Origin: Oscillibacter sp.
GTDB taxonomy: Bacteria; Bacillota; Clostridia; Oscillospirales; Oscillospiraceae
Direction of reading: 5' to 3'
DNA length: 45,839 bases
Assembly: GCA_003522105.1 (NCBI GenBank)
Contig: DPGF01000068.1
Location: 1 to 45,839 of the forward strand
Both the position numbers and the translations under genes were made by a program. The notes under the pieces are model-generated. The model was not told the DNA's origin and did no database searches. It worked only from the letters and a program-made list of their open reading frames with translations. This document shows, one piece after another, positions 15,759 to 24,467 of the stretch (position 1 is the first letter of the stretch; every line of letters starts with the position of its first letter).

Positions 15759-16161
15759 CGTTATCCTCCGCAAAATTCGTGTTGTTGATCTTTTTTCGGC
15801 GCACCTTCGGTGCCGTGGCCCGATAACTCATATCAAGGAGCAGTTTTAATTGTTCCTCCGACACGGTGCCGTCCAACGCGGCGGTAATCCAGCTGTCCTT
15901 GCGCATGTGATAGGCGGGGAAAAAGCCTTTTTCCGCCAGCAGAGAGCCAATCAGAATGGGGTCGCACTTTAAGTTGACGACGTCCATTCGCTCCTCGCCT
16001 TGCAGTCCGAGCTTACTTTTGGGCAGCTCCATCACCACGGCAAACCATTTTTGATTGCTGTTGTGGCGAAACACCTCATAATTGGGGTATTGGAGCCACG
16101 GGTGATCCGCGCTTGCAGGATAGGTCTCGAGAATGAAGTTTTTTAATTCCTGATGGTTCAT
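15751..16161 (-). CDS. MmcQ/YjbR family protein
   Basis: Small cytosolic protein of the MmcQ/YjbR (DUF419) family, 136 residues, a fold related to DNA-binding CyaY-like domains but of unproven function. Diagnostic stretches are the start ILETYPASADHPW, KWFAVVMELPKSKLG and NLKCDPILIGSLLAEKGFFPAYHMRKDSWITAALDG, then EEQLKLLLDMSY. ATG 16161 (GGGAGGACGCGCTG upstream) was chosen over an in-frame codon 47 residues earlier because the extra part is unlike the family. First gene of the operon with the 226-aa protein and GNAT. Confidence 0.88.
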   Translation of the reverse strand: MNHQELKNFILETYPASADHPWLQYPNYEVFRHNSNQKWFAVVMELPKSKLGLQGEERMDVVNLKCDPILIGSLLAEKGFFPAYHMRKDSWITAALDGTVSEEQLKLLLDMSYRATAPKVRRKKINNTNFAEDNDE

Positions 16162-16307
16162 CAGCGCGTCCTCCCACGATCCCTTTTCTCTCAGTATAAC
16201 AGGAAACCGTCTGTTCGTCGAGAGAAGAATGCCGCCATGAGCAAGCTTGAAACAGACGGGGCATTTTGTCGCTTGCTTTTCCGATCCTTTCGCCCGGAAC
16301 ACAGCAA

Positions 16308-16340
16308 AACCCCGGTTGCAACCTGATTGCAGCCGGGGTT
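16308..16340 (-). terminator. Terminator after the ABC exporter gene
   Basis: AACCCCGGCTGCAA, 5-base loop, TTGCAACCGGGGTTTT on the minus strand. It lies about 20 bases past the ABC gene stop. Confidence 0.82.
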
Positions 16341-16358
16341 CTTGAAAACCTGACAGTA

Positions 16359-17936
16359 TTATGCTCTTTCCACCAAGCGCTTGTCCTTCAGCTCGAGGAT
16401 CGTATCGTAGAGCGGGAGGATTTCGGGGCTTACCTTGTGCTCGATGCTGATGACGGTCAGGCCGTCCGTCTGGAGCAGCTGCGACAGGATCTGCTGGCTG
16501 CTGGCCTTGTCCATGTTCGCGGTGGCCTCGTCCAGAAAGATGACGCGCTTATTCTCGACCAGCACGCGGGCGAGCGCTAATTTTTGCTTTTCGCCGCCGG
16601 AAAGGTTTCCCTTCGTGTTCTGGAACGGCTGGTCAAGGTCGTGCGATGCAAGGAAGGCGTCCATTCCCAGAGAGCGCATCACAGGCTCGACGCGCCCTTG
16701 GAGTTCCGGGCGATAGAGCGTGACGTTCTGGAGGAAGGTATCGTCAAAGAGGAACGCGTCCTGAAGGACGACGCCAATCTCATCATAAAGCGCGGGCCAC
16801 AGCCCCCGGATGTCCGTTCCGTTGACGGAAATGCAGCCCTCGTACTCCGATTCAAGACCGGTGAGCAGCTTGAAGAGCGTGCTCTTGCCGCTGCCGTTTT
16901 CACCCAGAATGAGGTACTTCTTCCCCGCCTCAAAGCGGTAATCGACATGGGAAAGGATGTCCTTTTCTTCGTGCCGGAAGGAAACGTCGCTCAGCTCGAT
17001 GCGCTCGATGGGCGCGGCCTCCGCCGCGGCGGCGCTGCTCTCGGGGGCGGAGAGGAGGCTGCTGATCTTCTGGCGGATGCTCTCCACGCTCTTCATCTCC
17101 GAGAGCTGATAGGAAATGCTGTTCGTCGGGATGACGAGCATTTCGGACAGTTGCAGCGCGCCGACCAGCGCGCCGACGGACAAGCGCCCCCTGGCGATCT
17201 CATAAATGCTGAAGCCGACCATCACCGCTTCGCCCGCGTAGGAGAGCAAGCCGATGATCATGTTGACGCGGATTTTCGTCTTGGACTTGGCGAATTCCGC
17301 CTTGGCGGCGCTCTCGTTGTCGCGCTCCAGCGTCGCTAAGTACTCGCGCTCGACGTGGTTCACCTTGATCGTCGGATATCCGTGGATCAGGTTGCCGATC
17401 ATGACGTTGAGCTTTTCGAGCGCCATCGTGTAGAAGTTCGTGCGCTTTTCCAGCGCCTTACCCTGCACCGCCGACGCGATGATCGGGCAAACGGTGGAAA
17501 TGACGATGATCAAAGCAAGAGAGCTGTTGATATACAGCAGCGCGATCACGCAGGTGATCAGCACCAGAATGCTGTACGCGAGCTCAAGGCGGGTGACATA
17601 GTAGCTGTCCACCAGCATCTCGATCTCGTTGTTCAGCGTGGTGACATAGTTCTGCCCCTGCTCCTCCTGAAATTTCCGGGGCGGCATATGGATGATATGC
17701 GCCATGACCTTCTTTTTGAGGCCGAACAGGACGCTGTTTCGATATTTGCCCGTGCTGAGCTGGCGCACCGTTTCAAAGAGCATGATGCCAAGAATGCTTG
17801 CGACGTAGAAGCCAAACAGCGTCAGCGCGCTGTCCGCGCCCGCCTCGACCGCGTCGATGGCATTCTGGAGATAGATCGGTTTAAGCGAAGTGCAGACCGC
17901 CAGAAGAACGGACGAAAGAATGACGATAAAAACCAT
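16359..17936 (-). CDS. ABC exporter, fused membrane domain and ATPase
   Basis: Half-transporter of the exporter (MsbA/lantibiotic) type, 525 residues: about six membrane spans in residues 1-290, then an ATPase. Walker A is LGENGSGKST, signature NLSGGEKQKLALARV, Walker B RVIFLDEATANMD, and the H-loop ISIEHK. The N-terminal cytoplasmic leader before the first span is missing compared with usual 570-600-residue members; it begins directly at the first span. ATG follows AGGAGAAAAAACC. It probably works as a homodimer; no partner, precursor peptide or regulator gene is adjacent. Substrate unknown. Confidence 0.87.
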   Translation of the reverse strand: MVFIVILSSVLLAVCTSLKPIYLQNAIDAVEAGADSALTLFGFYVASILGIMLFETVRQLSTGKYRNSVLFGLKKKVMAHIIHMPPRKFQEEQGQNYVTTLNNEIEMLVDSYYVTRLELAYSILVLITCVIALLYINSSLALIIVISTVCPIIASAVQGKALEKRTNFYTMALEKLNVMIGNLIHGYPTIKVNHVEREYLATLERDNESAAKAEFAKSKTKIRVNMIIGLLSYAGEAVMVGFSIYEIARGRLSVGALVGALQLSEMLVIPTNSISYQLSEMKSVESIRQKISSLLSAPESSAAAAEAAPIERIELSDVSFRHEEKDILSHVDYRFEAGKKYLILGENGSGKSTLFKLLTGLESEYEGCISVNGTDIRGLWPALYDEIGVVLQDAFLFDDTFLQNVTLYRPELQGRVEPVMRSLGMDAFLASHDLDQPFQNTKGNLSGGEKQKLALARVLVENKRVIFLDEATANMDKASSQQILSQLLQTDGLTVISIEHKVSPEILPLYDTILELKDKRLVERA

Positions 17937-18185
17937 GGTTTTTTCTCCTATACTGACACATCACAAATTTGTTTCCCCGATATGAGGACATATTGAGCCA
18001 ATCAGACGCCGCCGCACACACAAGGTCAAGACCATCAAGTTTTTTAATGATATCATAACAAGATAATAAAGTCCAGTGATTCCATGAAGTACCCGCGCGC
18101 AAATAGGTTTCGCAAGGGCGTCAGATTATTCCGGCTTTCTTGACGGCTCTTGACCCATGTCATGTAGAATTCGCAAAAAAATAAC
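17937..18185. other. Divergent control region, ABC exporter / MoxR gene
   Basis: About 330 AT-richer bases lie between the two start codons. On the plus strand a promoter for the MoxR gene is visible (18186-18213). On the minus side a TATGAT within the palindrome ATGATATCAT (18048-18057) is the best -10 candidate for the ABC gene but lacks a good -35. No gene is supported here. Confidence 0.45.
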
Positions 18186-18213
18186 TTGCAACTTGTTCGC
18201 CACGTGCTATGAT
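18186..18213 (+). promoter_or_regulatory. Promoter of the MoxR-VWA pair
   Basis: -35 TTGCAA, 16-bp spacer, -10 TATGAT; 52 bases before the TTG start codon. Confidence 0.65.
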
Positions 18214-18265
18214 AAGGGCGAAAAAGCAGGCGTGCAAGGCACGCGATTGGAAAGAGTGATCGCAT

Positions 18266-19180
18266 TTGTTAGACTTTTTGAAGCAAGAGGGGCTCAGCCC
18301 CGATCTTTTGAACGGCATTCAGGCGTTCCGCGCGCAGTATCCCACGCCGCAGCCGCTTGAAAACCGTGTGCCGCAGCCGCGGTATCACTATTACGGAAAG
18401 GACGTATGGGAAGAGGCGGTCGCCGCCATTCTGTGCGGAGAAAACCTGCTGCTTGCCGGCAGCAAGGCCACAGGCAAAAATGTGCTGGCAGAGAATCTTG
18501 CGCAGGCCTTTGCCCGCCCCGCGTGGGACGTATCGTTCCACGTCAACATGGACGCAGCCAGTCTCATCGGCATGGATACGTTTGAAGGCGGCGAGGTCCG
18601 CTTCCGCCCCGGCCCGGTATATCTCTGCGCAAAGCACGGCGGCTTCGGCGTGCTTGACGAGATCAACATGGCAAAAAATGAGGCGCTGGCCGTGCTGCAC
18701 GCGACGCTCGACTTCCGCCGCGCCATCGACGTGCCGGGCTACGAGCGCGTAGAGGTCGATCCCGCCGCGCGCTTCATCGGCACGATGAACTACGGCTATG
18801 CCGGCACGCGCGAGCTGAACGAGGCGCTGACCTCCCGTTTCGTCGTCATTCAGATGCCGTCCATTGACCAGAGCGGTCTTGTGCGTCTTCTGGGCGACGA
18901 GTTCCCAACGCTTGAGAAGAAATACAAGGAGCAGTTTGCTCTGCTGTTCCTTGAGCTGCAAAAAAAGTGTGAGAGCGCGGAGATCTCCTCCAAGGCGCTC
19001 GACCTGCGCGGTCTTCTGGACGCACTGCGCCTGATCCGCTGCGGCGTGGGTGCGAACCGGGCGCTCGACATGGGCATTACCAACAAGGCCTTTGATGCCT
19101 ACGAGCAGAGCTTGATCCGCGATGTGATCGCGGCGCGCATTCCCGCCAAGCTCGACCGCAGCCGCCTGTTCACCGACTGA
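18266..19180 (+). CDS. MoxR-type AAA+ ATPase
   Basis: Cytosolic AAA+ chaperone-like ATPase, 304 residues. Walker A GSKATGKN (65-72), Walker B GVLDEINMA (128-136), sensor-1 FIGTMNYGY (~170) and an arginine finger region LTSRFVVI fit the MoxR/CbbQ group. The start is a TTG with GGAAAGAG eight to nine bases upstream; no ATG lies near the family N-terminus. The following VWA gene starts one base after its stop. MoxR/VWA pairs (CbbQ/CbbO, NorQ/NorD, RavA/ViaA) insert metals or mature enzyme complexes. The client here is not encoded next door. Confidence 0.87.
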   Translation: MLDFLKQEGLSPDLLNGIQAFRAQYPTPQPLENRVPQPRYHYYGKDVWEEAVAAILCGENLLLAGSKATGKNVLAENLAQAFARPAWDVSFHVNMDAASLIGMDTFEGGEVRFRPGPVYLCAKHGGFGVLDEINMAKNEALAVLHATLDFRRAIDVPGYERVEVDPAARFIGTMNYGYAGTRELNEALTSRFVVIQMPSIDQSGLVRLLGDEFPTLEKKYKEQFALLFLELQKKCESAEISSKALDLRGLLDALRLIRCGVGANRALDMGITNKAFDAYEQSLIRDVIAARIPAKLDRSRLFTD

Positions 19181-19181
19181 C

Positions 19182-20933
19182 ATGGAAACGTCAAGCTATT
19201 CCGCCCAGCAGCGCCGCGCGATCAACCTCGTGTGGACGGCAAGCGGGGACTACCGGTTCGAACCGCAATTTCTGGCGCTTAAACCGAACGGTGAACCGGA
19301 CTTTTATATGAATTGCATCATCGGCCTCGTACACAAGTGGTTCGGCGACGAGATGCCGGCGCGTCTTTTTTCCGCCTGGGTGGGCGACGCGCGCCAGAGC
19401 GTTTTTGACGAGCTTACGTGGCTGGCACTTGAAAACGCGGCCTATGAGAAGGAACTGCCTGTGCGTCCCGTGCTCGCCCAGCTGCGCCGCGGCCATGCAG
19501 AGGAATTCTTCGCCTCGGAATATCAGCTCTCCCGTCAGGAGTGGATGGAGAAGAATCAACTCGTCTACTCGCTCCAGTCTGCGCGGTGGAAAACGGTACT
19601 TTCGCAGAAGCCGCCGCTGCTTGCCCCGTGGGAAAAGGGGCTTTCCGCGGCGCTTGCCTGCCCCGGCACGCTGAGCGCGGCGGAGCTGGAAACCGCCGTG
19701 CGCGCAGCCTTCCAAAAATACCTGCAATTCGACGGCACGGTGCACAAGAAAGAGGCCTTTCACTTTCACTTCAGCGACAAATGGGCGCCACTGCTCACAA
19801 AGCTCTTGCCGACCGAGATCGTCCGCACGGACGATCTGACCATCGGCCGCTCCGCTATGCCGGGAGAGAACGGCATGGTCAAAGTCTCGAACGCGCTGCG
19901 CTCTCGCCTGCGTTCCAACGAGCACGAAACGCAGGATCGCGACTACATCGAGCGCTGCTTCGGCCGCAGCATCTACTCCCCCCAGACGCTCGCGCGCATC
20001 GAGCAGCAGCTCTGCACGGGAAACCATCTTGGCTGCCATCTCTGGTTCACAAAGGGTGCAAGCGCATCGTCACAGCTGCTCAGCGCGGACACGCAGCGCC
20101 TCTACGAGCAAGCCGAAGCGCAGGCCAAGCGGAACCGCGCCGCCTTCGCGCACGATCTTGACCTGCACCAGAGCGCGCTTGCGCGTCTGAGCGAGCAGAT
20201 CCGAAACTGCCTGCTCGTTCACCAGCAGCCCGAGCGCGTCCCCGCCCGTCAGGGTTGGCTCGACGGCACGCGCGTATGGCGCGAGCCGGTGCTGCATGAC
20301 GACCGCGTCTTCCTCCGCAATGACGAAGAGAGCCGCCCCGGCTTTGCGGTCGATCTGATGCTCGACGCCTCAGCTTCGCGCCTGCACTGTCAGGAAACCA
20401 TCGCCATTCAGGGTTACATTCTCGCCAAAAGTCTTGCTGCGTGCGGCATTCCCGTGCGCGTGACGAGCTTTTGCAGTCTGCGCGGCTACACCGTGCTGCG
20501 CATTTTGAAGGACTTTTCCGACAGGAACGGAGAGCGCAACGTTTTCAACTACTTTGCCGCCGGCTGGAACCGCGACGGCCTTGCGCTGCGCGGCGCGGGC
20601 GAGCTGATCCGCTCTGCTCCCGCCGAGAAGCACCTGCTGCTCCTTTTGACCGACGCCTCGCCTGACGACAGCCACAAGATCCTGCCGAGCGGCAAGATTC
20701 CCCTCAGCCGCGACTACGATGGCCATGTCGGCGTAGACGACACGGCAGAGGAGGTGCGCGTCCTGCGCGCGCAGGGCGTTCGCGTCGCCGCCGTTTTCAC
20801 AGGAGAAAACACAAGCGTCCCTGCCGCAAACACCATCTACGGGCGTGACCTTGCGCGCATCCGCCGCATGGATCAGCTCGCCGCCGCGGCAGGCCGGCTC
20901 ATTCAGGACGAGATTCGCGAACTCAGCGGCTGA
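19182..20933 (+). CDS. VWA-domain protein paired with MoxR
   Basis: 583 residues. A helical N-terminal part of about 370 residues is followed by a C-terminal von Willebrand A domain whose metal-ion-dependent adhesion site is intact: D395-A-S-A-S399, with a later Thr/Asp in LLLLTDASPDD. No signal peptide, so it acts in the cytosol, as NorD/CbbO-type partners do. ATG 19182 is one base after the MoxR stop, with the ribosome site inside the end of moxR, so the two are co-translated. A strong terminator follows. It is likely an adaptor that delivers a client to the AAA+ ring; the client is unknown. Confidence 0.85.
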   Translation: METSSYSAQQRRAINLVWTASGDYRFEPQFLALKPNGEPDFYMNCIIGLVHKWFGDEMPARLFSAWVGDARQSVFDELTWLALENAAYEKELPVRPVLAQLRRGHAEEFFASEYQLSRQEWMEKNQLVYSLQSARWKTVLSQKPPLLAPWEKGLSAALACPGTLSAAELETAVRAAFQKYLQFDGTVHKKEAFHFHFSDKWAPLLTKLLPTEIVRTDDLTIGRSAMPGENGMVKVSNALRSRLRSNEHETQDRDYIERCFGRSIYSPQTLARIEQQLCTGNHLGCHLWFTKGASASSQLLSADTQRLYEQAEAQAKRNRAAFAHDLDLHQSALARLSEQIRNCLLVHQQPERVPARQGWLDGTRVWREPVLHDDRVFLRNDEESRPGFAVDLMLDASASRLHCQETIAIQGYILAKSLAACGIPVRVTSFCSLRGYTVLRILKDFSDRNGERNVFNYFAAGWNRDGLALRGAGELIRSAPAEKHLLLLLTDASPDDSHKILPSGKIPLSRDYDGHVGVDDTAEEVRVLRAQGVRVAAVFTGENTSVPAANTIYGRDLARIRRMDQLAAAAGRLIQDEIRELSG

Positions 20934-20934
20934 C

Positions 20935-20969
20935 AAAAAATCCCGAAAGATGATCTTTCGGGATTTTTT
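20935..20969 (+). terminator. Terminator after the MoxR-VWA pair
   Basis: AAAAAATCCCGAAAGA TGA TCTTTCGGGATTTTTT, a perfect 16-bp stem with A and T tracts, active in both directions. Confidence 0.92.
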
Positions 20970-21046
20970 CTTATTCTGTCGGTTTCGCCAGTGGTGAGGG
21001 TTCGCCTCATTCGCGCAGAAAAGGCAGCGCTCATCAGCCCTTGCTG

Positions 21047-21721
21047 TCACATCGGAAGCTCTTGCTTCAGGTTACGAAGATGCAGATAGACGGTATTTTT
21101 TGAAATTCCCAAGCTCTCCGAGACCCATACAACAGAGTCTTTGATATTAAAGATTCCCTGCTGGTACAGTTGGCGTATGATCTCCTTGTTGCGGTTGGTG
21201 GAGGGGATATTCGCCGATGCAGAAACATTCTCCCGCGCCTTTGCCATTGCTGTGGAGATGACCTCATCGATATCTGCATTAAAGCTTTCTGTCTCACGGG
21301 ATATGGTCATGTCGGATGCAGTCGGAAGAAATGCAGAAATAAACTGAGAAAACGGTACGTCGCACTGAAAATTCATGCAGACAAGTCCGATAATACGATC
21401 TCCTTCTCCTACTACCGGTATTGTTACCGACTTTAAGGTACGCCCCTCTCTTCGGTTAAAGTAGACCATAGAATGCGGTGTTTGGCTTTTTTGAATATCG
21501 TGAAGCATCGAGAGCGCCAGATCGGTAATGGGCGCCCCCACCTCACGCTTGGTATAGTGTCCATTGATGATCTTGATAACAGAGTGACCTAGATCCTCCA
21601 AACTGTGAAGCACAATCTCATAGCTGTCGCCAAGGTAAAGAGCGAGACCATCCAGCATGTATTGGTAGGACTTGAGGATCTCTCGATCCATTTCTGTCAG
21701 CTTAAATTCTTTCGGTGTCAC
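21047..21721 (-). CDS. YheO/DauR-type transcription regulator
   Basis: DNA-binding regulator, 224 residues. Residues 15-130 form the YheO-like PAS domain (SYEIVLHSLEDLGHSVIKI; later GLVCMNFQCDVPFSQF), and the C-terminal 60 residues form the DauR-type helix-turn-helix (IIRQLYQQGIFNIKDSVVWV then LGISKNTVYLHLRNL). DauR represses D-arginine utilisation genes in Pseudomonas. Start is GTG 21721 with AAAGGA eight bases before. It is divergent from ridA; two 19-bp repeats lie between them, and the same box recurs at the peptide operon promoter. It is thus the best candidate regulator of the locus, although whether it activates or represses cannot be read from sequence. Confidence 0.88.
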   Translation of the reverse strand: MTPKEFKLTEMDREILKSYQYMLDGLALYLGDSYEIVLHSLEDLGHSVIKIINGHYTKREVGAPITDLALSMLHDIQKSQTPHSMVYFNRREGRTLKSVTIPVVGEGDRIIGLVCMNFQCDVPFSQFISAFLPTASDMTISRETESFNADIDEVISTAMAKARENVSASANIPSTNRNKEIIRQLYQQGIFNIKDSVVWVSESLGISKNTVYLHLRNLKQELPM

Positions 21722-21755
21722 AGGCTTTATCCTTTCTTGTACAACTTCTTTTTGT

Positions 21756-21784
21756 ATTATACCTCAAAAAATGTTGAATTGCAA
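21756..21784 (-). promoter_or_regulatory. Promoter of the DauR-type regulator
   Basis: Minus strand: -35 TTGCAA (21779-21784), 17-bp spacer, -10 TATAAT (21756-21761). Confidence 0.78.
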
Positions 21785-21796
21785 CAAAGTGCTGTC

Positions 21797-21834
21797 AAAA
21801 TTTAACGCAAATAAGAAAATTTAATGCGAATGAG
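21797..21834. repeat. Tandem 19-bp direct repeats upstream of ridA
   Basis: AAAATTTAACGCAAATAAG (21797-21815) and AAAATTTAATGCGAATGAG (21816-21834) match at 16 of 19 positions. The second copy ends 10 bases before the ridA -35. A third, related box stands at the identical distance before the peptide operon promoter (35242-35260). Spacing of two full helical turns suggests a regulator contacting both copies. Confidence 0.72.
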
Positions 21835-21844
21835 AAAAAAACTA

Positions 21845-21873
21845 TTGACTAAATAATAATTCATTGGTATCGT
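21845..21873 (+). promoter_or_regulatory. ridA promoter
   Basis: -35 TTGACT (21845-21850), 17-bp spacer, -10 TATCGT (21868-21873). The -10 is poor, fitting an activated promoter. The whole segment 21829-21874 is 40/46 identical to the peptide operon promoter. Confidence 0.78.
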
Positions 21874-21973
21874 AGAGATAGCTTGATGACAGTATGCGCC
21901 GTGCCCGTTTGCGAGGAGGCTTCTGCCACAAGAAATAACACGCCGCACCAGCGGCAGGATAGGAGATCATTTT

Positions 21974-22348
21974 ATGAAAAAGATCAGCACTTCTCAGGCG
22001 CCGGCCGCGATCGGTCCGTACTCTCAGGCAGTTTGTCTGGGCAGAGCGGCGTTTACCTCCGGTCAGATCCCTGTCGTTCCCGAAACCGGCGTTGTGCCGG
22101 AAGGCATTGAGGCACAGGCACATCAGTCCTGCAAGAATGTAGCTGCTATTTTAGCAGCTGCGGGCACCAGCATGGAAAAGGTCGTCAAAACAACCTGCTA
22201 TTTGGCAGACATGGCAGATTTTGCTGTGTTCAATGCCGTTTACGAGACCTACTTCACCCAGAAGCCCGCACGCGCCTGCGTGGCGGTACGCTCTCTCCCC
22301 AAGGGTGTGCTGTGTGAAGTCGAAGCAATCGCAGAGCTTGACGCGTAA
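21974..22348 (+). CDS. ridA: RidA family enamine/imine deaminase
   Basis: Cytosolic trimer that hydrolyses reactive 2-aminoacrylate and related enamines/imines to keto acids and ammonia, protecting PLP enzymes. 124 residues, full length. Family motifs: AAIGPYSQAV, FTSGQIPVVPETG, and the C-terminal PARACVAVRSLPKG, whose first Arg binds the substrate carboxylate, then VEIEAIA-like CEVEAIAELDA. ATG has GGAGATCATTTT upstream. 2-aminoacrylate is the intermediate of D-cysteine/D-serine deamination, so its shared promoter with the operon that encodes two desulfhydrase-like enzymes makes biochemical sense. Confidence 0.94.
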   Translation: MKKISTSQAPAAIGPYSQAVCLGRAAFTSGQIPVVPETGVVPEGIEAQAHQSCKNVAAILAAAGTSMEKVVKTTCYLADMADFAVFNAVYETYFTQKPARACVAVRSLPKGVLCEVEAIAELDA

Positions 22349-22416
22349 GGGTACGCCCCTCTTGCAACTGTGATTCCTGCAGATTTCTCAACACATAACG
22401 CCTATCGCAGCGATGA

Positions 22417-22453
22417 GAAAGCAGCCAAGCCCATTTCAGGGCCTTGGCTGCTT
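22417..22453. terminator. Shared terminator for ridA and the peptide operon
   Basis: GAAGCAGCCAAG-type stem: AAGCAGCCAAG, 14-base interior, CTTGGCTGCTT followed by CTTTTTATTTT on the plus strand and CTC ATCG on the minus strand. It lies between two convergent genes. Confidence 0.75.
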
Positions 22454-22463
22454 CTTTTTATTT

Positions 22464-23426
22464 TCACTTTTCGCCCCAATAGCGGGCAAAGAAACGCTCT
22501 GCGTTCCGATAGCAGATTCCCTCGATCTGATCTGTGCTGAAGCCCGCTCGATCCATGGCCTGCGCCAGTTTTGGCATCTCTCCGGCACCGTTGACCTCGA
22601 TTTCCGTTTCCATGCCATCAAAGTCTGTGCCCAGTCCAAGCACCTGCTCTCCGCCCACATTCATGATGTGGCGGCAGTGGCGCAGCATATCGTCGATCCT
22701 GCCAACAGGATCATCCGACAGAAAATCGGAATAGAAGTTTAGACCCATGATGCCGCCGCGATCTGCCAGCGCCCGGATCATCTCGTCGCTCAGATTACGG
22801 CTCACATTCCGCACCTCTCTGGAGTTGGAGTGGGTCGCCATAAAGGGGCGCGTTCCATGCTTGACCACATCCCAGAACCCAGCGTCCGAAAGGTGGGAAA
22901 CATCTACCACCATGCCCAGCTCGTCCATTCGCTGCACGGTTTCAAGGCCAAAGGGCTTGAGCCCCTTATTCTGGAATTCCGCAGGACGGTGGGGATAGGC
23001 AAGGCAATTCTCGTGGTTCCACGTCAGGTTCATCACCCGCACGCCCTTATCGTACAGCACATTCAGACGCTTGAGGTCTCCCTCCAATACGCCGCCCTCT
23101 TCCAGACTCAGGAATGCAGACAGCTTTCCCTGTTCCTTATTTTCCTTGTACTGCGCGTAGTTTCCCGCAAAGCCGACTTTTTCCTTGTCTGCCGATATCT
23201 GCTGGTAAAAGAGCTCGATCATGCCCAGAACATCCTCGTAGCTGCTGCCCAGCTTAGGCTTTTCCGCCAAATCGAGGAAGCAGGCAAACAGCTGCGCCGT
23301 GTATCCGCTGGCGATTTCCCGCTCCAGATCTATATGGCAGTTATTTTTCCACAGATCGCCGACTTCTCCCTTTGCCCGGTAAAACAGGCGGTAAAGGGTA
23401 TCCACATGAAAATCAACAAAATTCAT
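22464..23426 (-). CDS. Membrane-type dipeptidase (M19, renal dipeptidase family)
   Basis: Zn-dependent dipeptidase, 320 residues. M19 enzymes cleave dipeptides and accept a D-amino acid at the C-terminal position. Metal and active-site motifs are all present: HVDTLYR (HxD), SLEEGG (bridging Glu), VDVSHLSD (His), ATHSNSR (His) and GLGTDFDGM (Asp). No signal peptide, so it is probably cytosolic and acts on imported peptides. ATG 23426 was chosen over a start ten codons earlier by ribosome-site spacing. It is the last gene of the operon, 19 bp after the PLP desulfhydrase gene. Confidence 0.92.
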   Translation of the reverse strand: MNFVDFHVDTLYRLFYRAKGEVGDLWKNNCHIDLEREIASGYTAQLFACFLDLAEKPKLGSSYEDVLGMIELFYQQISADKEKVGFAGNYAQYKENKEQGKLSAFLSLEEGGVLEGDLKRLNVLYDKGVRVMNLTWNHENCLAYPHRPAEFQNKGLKPFGLETVQRMDELGMVVDVSHLSDAGFWDVVKHGTRPFMATHSNSREVRNVSRNLSDEMIRALADRGGIMGLNFYSDFLSDDPVGRIDDMLRHCRHIMNVGGEQVLGLGTDFDGMETEIEVNGAGEMPKLAQAMDRAGFSTDQIEGICYRNAERFFARYWGEK

Positions 23427-23445
23427 TCTGCTCTCACCTCTTTCT

Positions 23446-24435
23446 TTACAGTTCAAACTGTTCCTTCACCGGAAACAGGCCAAAAAGTCCACCGGTATGC
23501 AGGAAGAGAACGTTCCCGCTCTTTTGGAAGCTTCCCTTGTCCACTTCGCACGCAAAGCCATACATGCATTTTCCGGTATAAACCGGGTCGAGAACCAGCC
23601 CTTCCATTCTTGCAAAGTCTCGGATAAAGTCCAGTTCCTCCTTACGGCTCAGCGCATAGCCGCGGCCCACATAGCCATCCAGTATTTCGATCTCCTCCGG
23701 AGCAACCTGCAAGGGTTCCTCCAAATAGGCCGCCGCTTCCGACACAATATCGGAAACACGATGCTGGAAAAAGTCTGCATCATCGCACACATTGATGCCC
23801 ACGATCCGCTTATTCAGCCCATAGAGCCTGTTCGCCAGTACAAGGCCGGCAAGCGTTCCGCCGGAACCGACCGCATCTACGATCGTATCGAACTGCACAC
23901 CCATTTCCTTCTCCTGCTGCAATATCTCCTGCATGCAGGACAGATAGCCGAAGGTGCCGATTCCGTTGGAAGCGCCCTCGGGAATGATGTACGCCTTGTG
24001 GCCCTGACGTTCAAATTCTCCGGCCAGTTCCTCCATCACTTCGCCCCGGCGGCTGCGATAATCCTCCGCCGAAATAAAGCGTATGTCGGCGCCAAGTACC
24101 TTATCAATGAAATAGTTTCCGTCCAAGAGCGGGTCGGGATCGTCCGTGCGGAGCAGCAGGCAGGAACGCAGACCCAGCCGCGCTGCCGCAGCTGCCGTAG
24201 CGCGGCAGTGATTTGACTGGATCCCACCGCAGGTGATCAGGGTATCTGCGCCCCGATCCAATGCCTCCTGGATCGAGAATTCCAATTTGCGGATCTTGTT
24301 GCCTGACCACTCCATACCGGACATATCGTCTCGCTTCACATATACATTCAGCCCGGTCCGTTCCGAAAACCGCTCCAGTTTTTCAATTCTGGTCGGCAGA
24401 TCAGCCAGTTTGAGCCGTTTGGGAAATGGTTTCAT
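23446..24435 (-). CDS. D-cysteine desulfhydrase / ACC deaminase family PLP enzyme (copy 1)
   Basis: Fold-type II PLP enzyme that would alpha,beta-eliminate or deaminate a small D-amino acid. 329 residues. The PLP lysine is K47 in SGNKIRKLE; CGGIQSNHCRATAAAAARLG binds PLP and carboxylate, and VDAVGSGGTLAGL is the phosphate loop. N-terminal RDDMSG and C-terminal LFLHTGGLFGLF fit the DcyD group. Real ACC deaminases differ in active-site residues, so desulfhydrase/D-serine-like activity is the better guess. The same family occurs again at 27892-28890 in the same operon. Confidence 0.88.
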   Translation of the reverse strand: MKPFPKRLKLADLPTRIEKLERFSERTGLNVYVKRDDMSGMEWSGNKIRKLEFSIQEALDRGADTLITCGGIQSNHCRATAAAAARLGLRSCLLLRTDDPDPLLDGNYFIDKVLGADIRFISAEDYRSRRGEVMEELAGEFERQGHKAYIIPEGASNGIGTFGYLSCMQEILQQEKEMGVQFDTIVDAVGSGGTLAGLVLANRLYGLNKRIVGINVCDDADFFQHRVSDIVSEAAAYLEEPLQVAPEEIEILDGYVGRGYALSRKEELDFIRDFARMEGLVLDPVYTGKCMYGFACEVDKGSFQKSGNVLFLHTGGLFGLFPVKEQFEL

Positions 24436-24467
24436 ATCATGTCCTCCTGCCTATAAATTCATGGGGA

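Noticed and set aside
21797..21834. Possible CRISPR or phage att repeat
   Set aside because: Only two 19-bp copies with no spacers, placed exactly upstream of a promoter and matched at another promoter.
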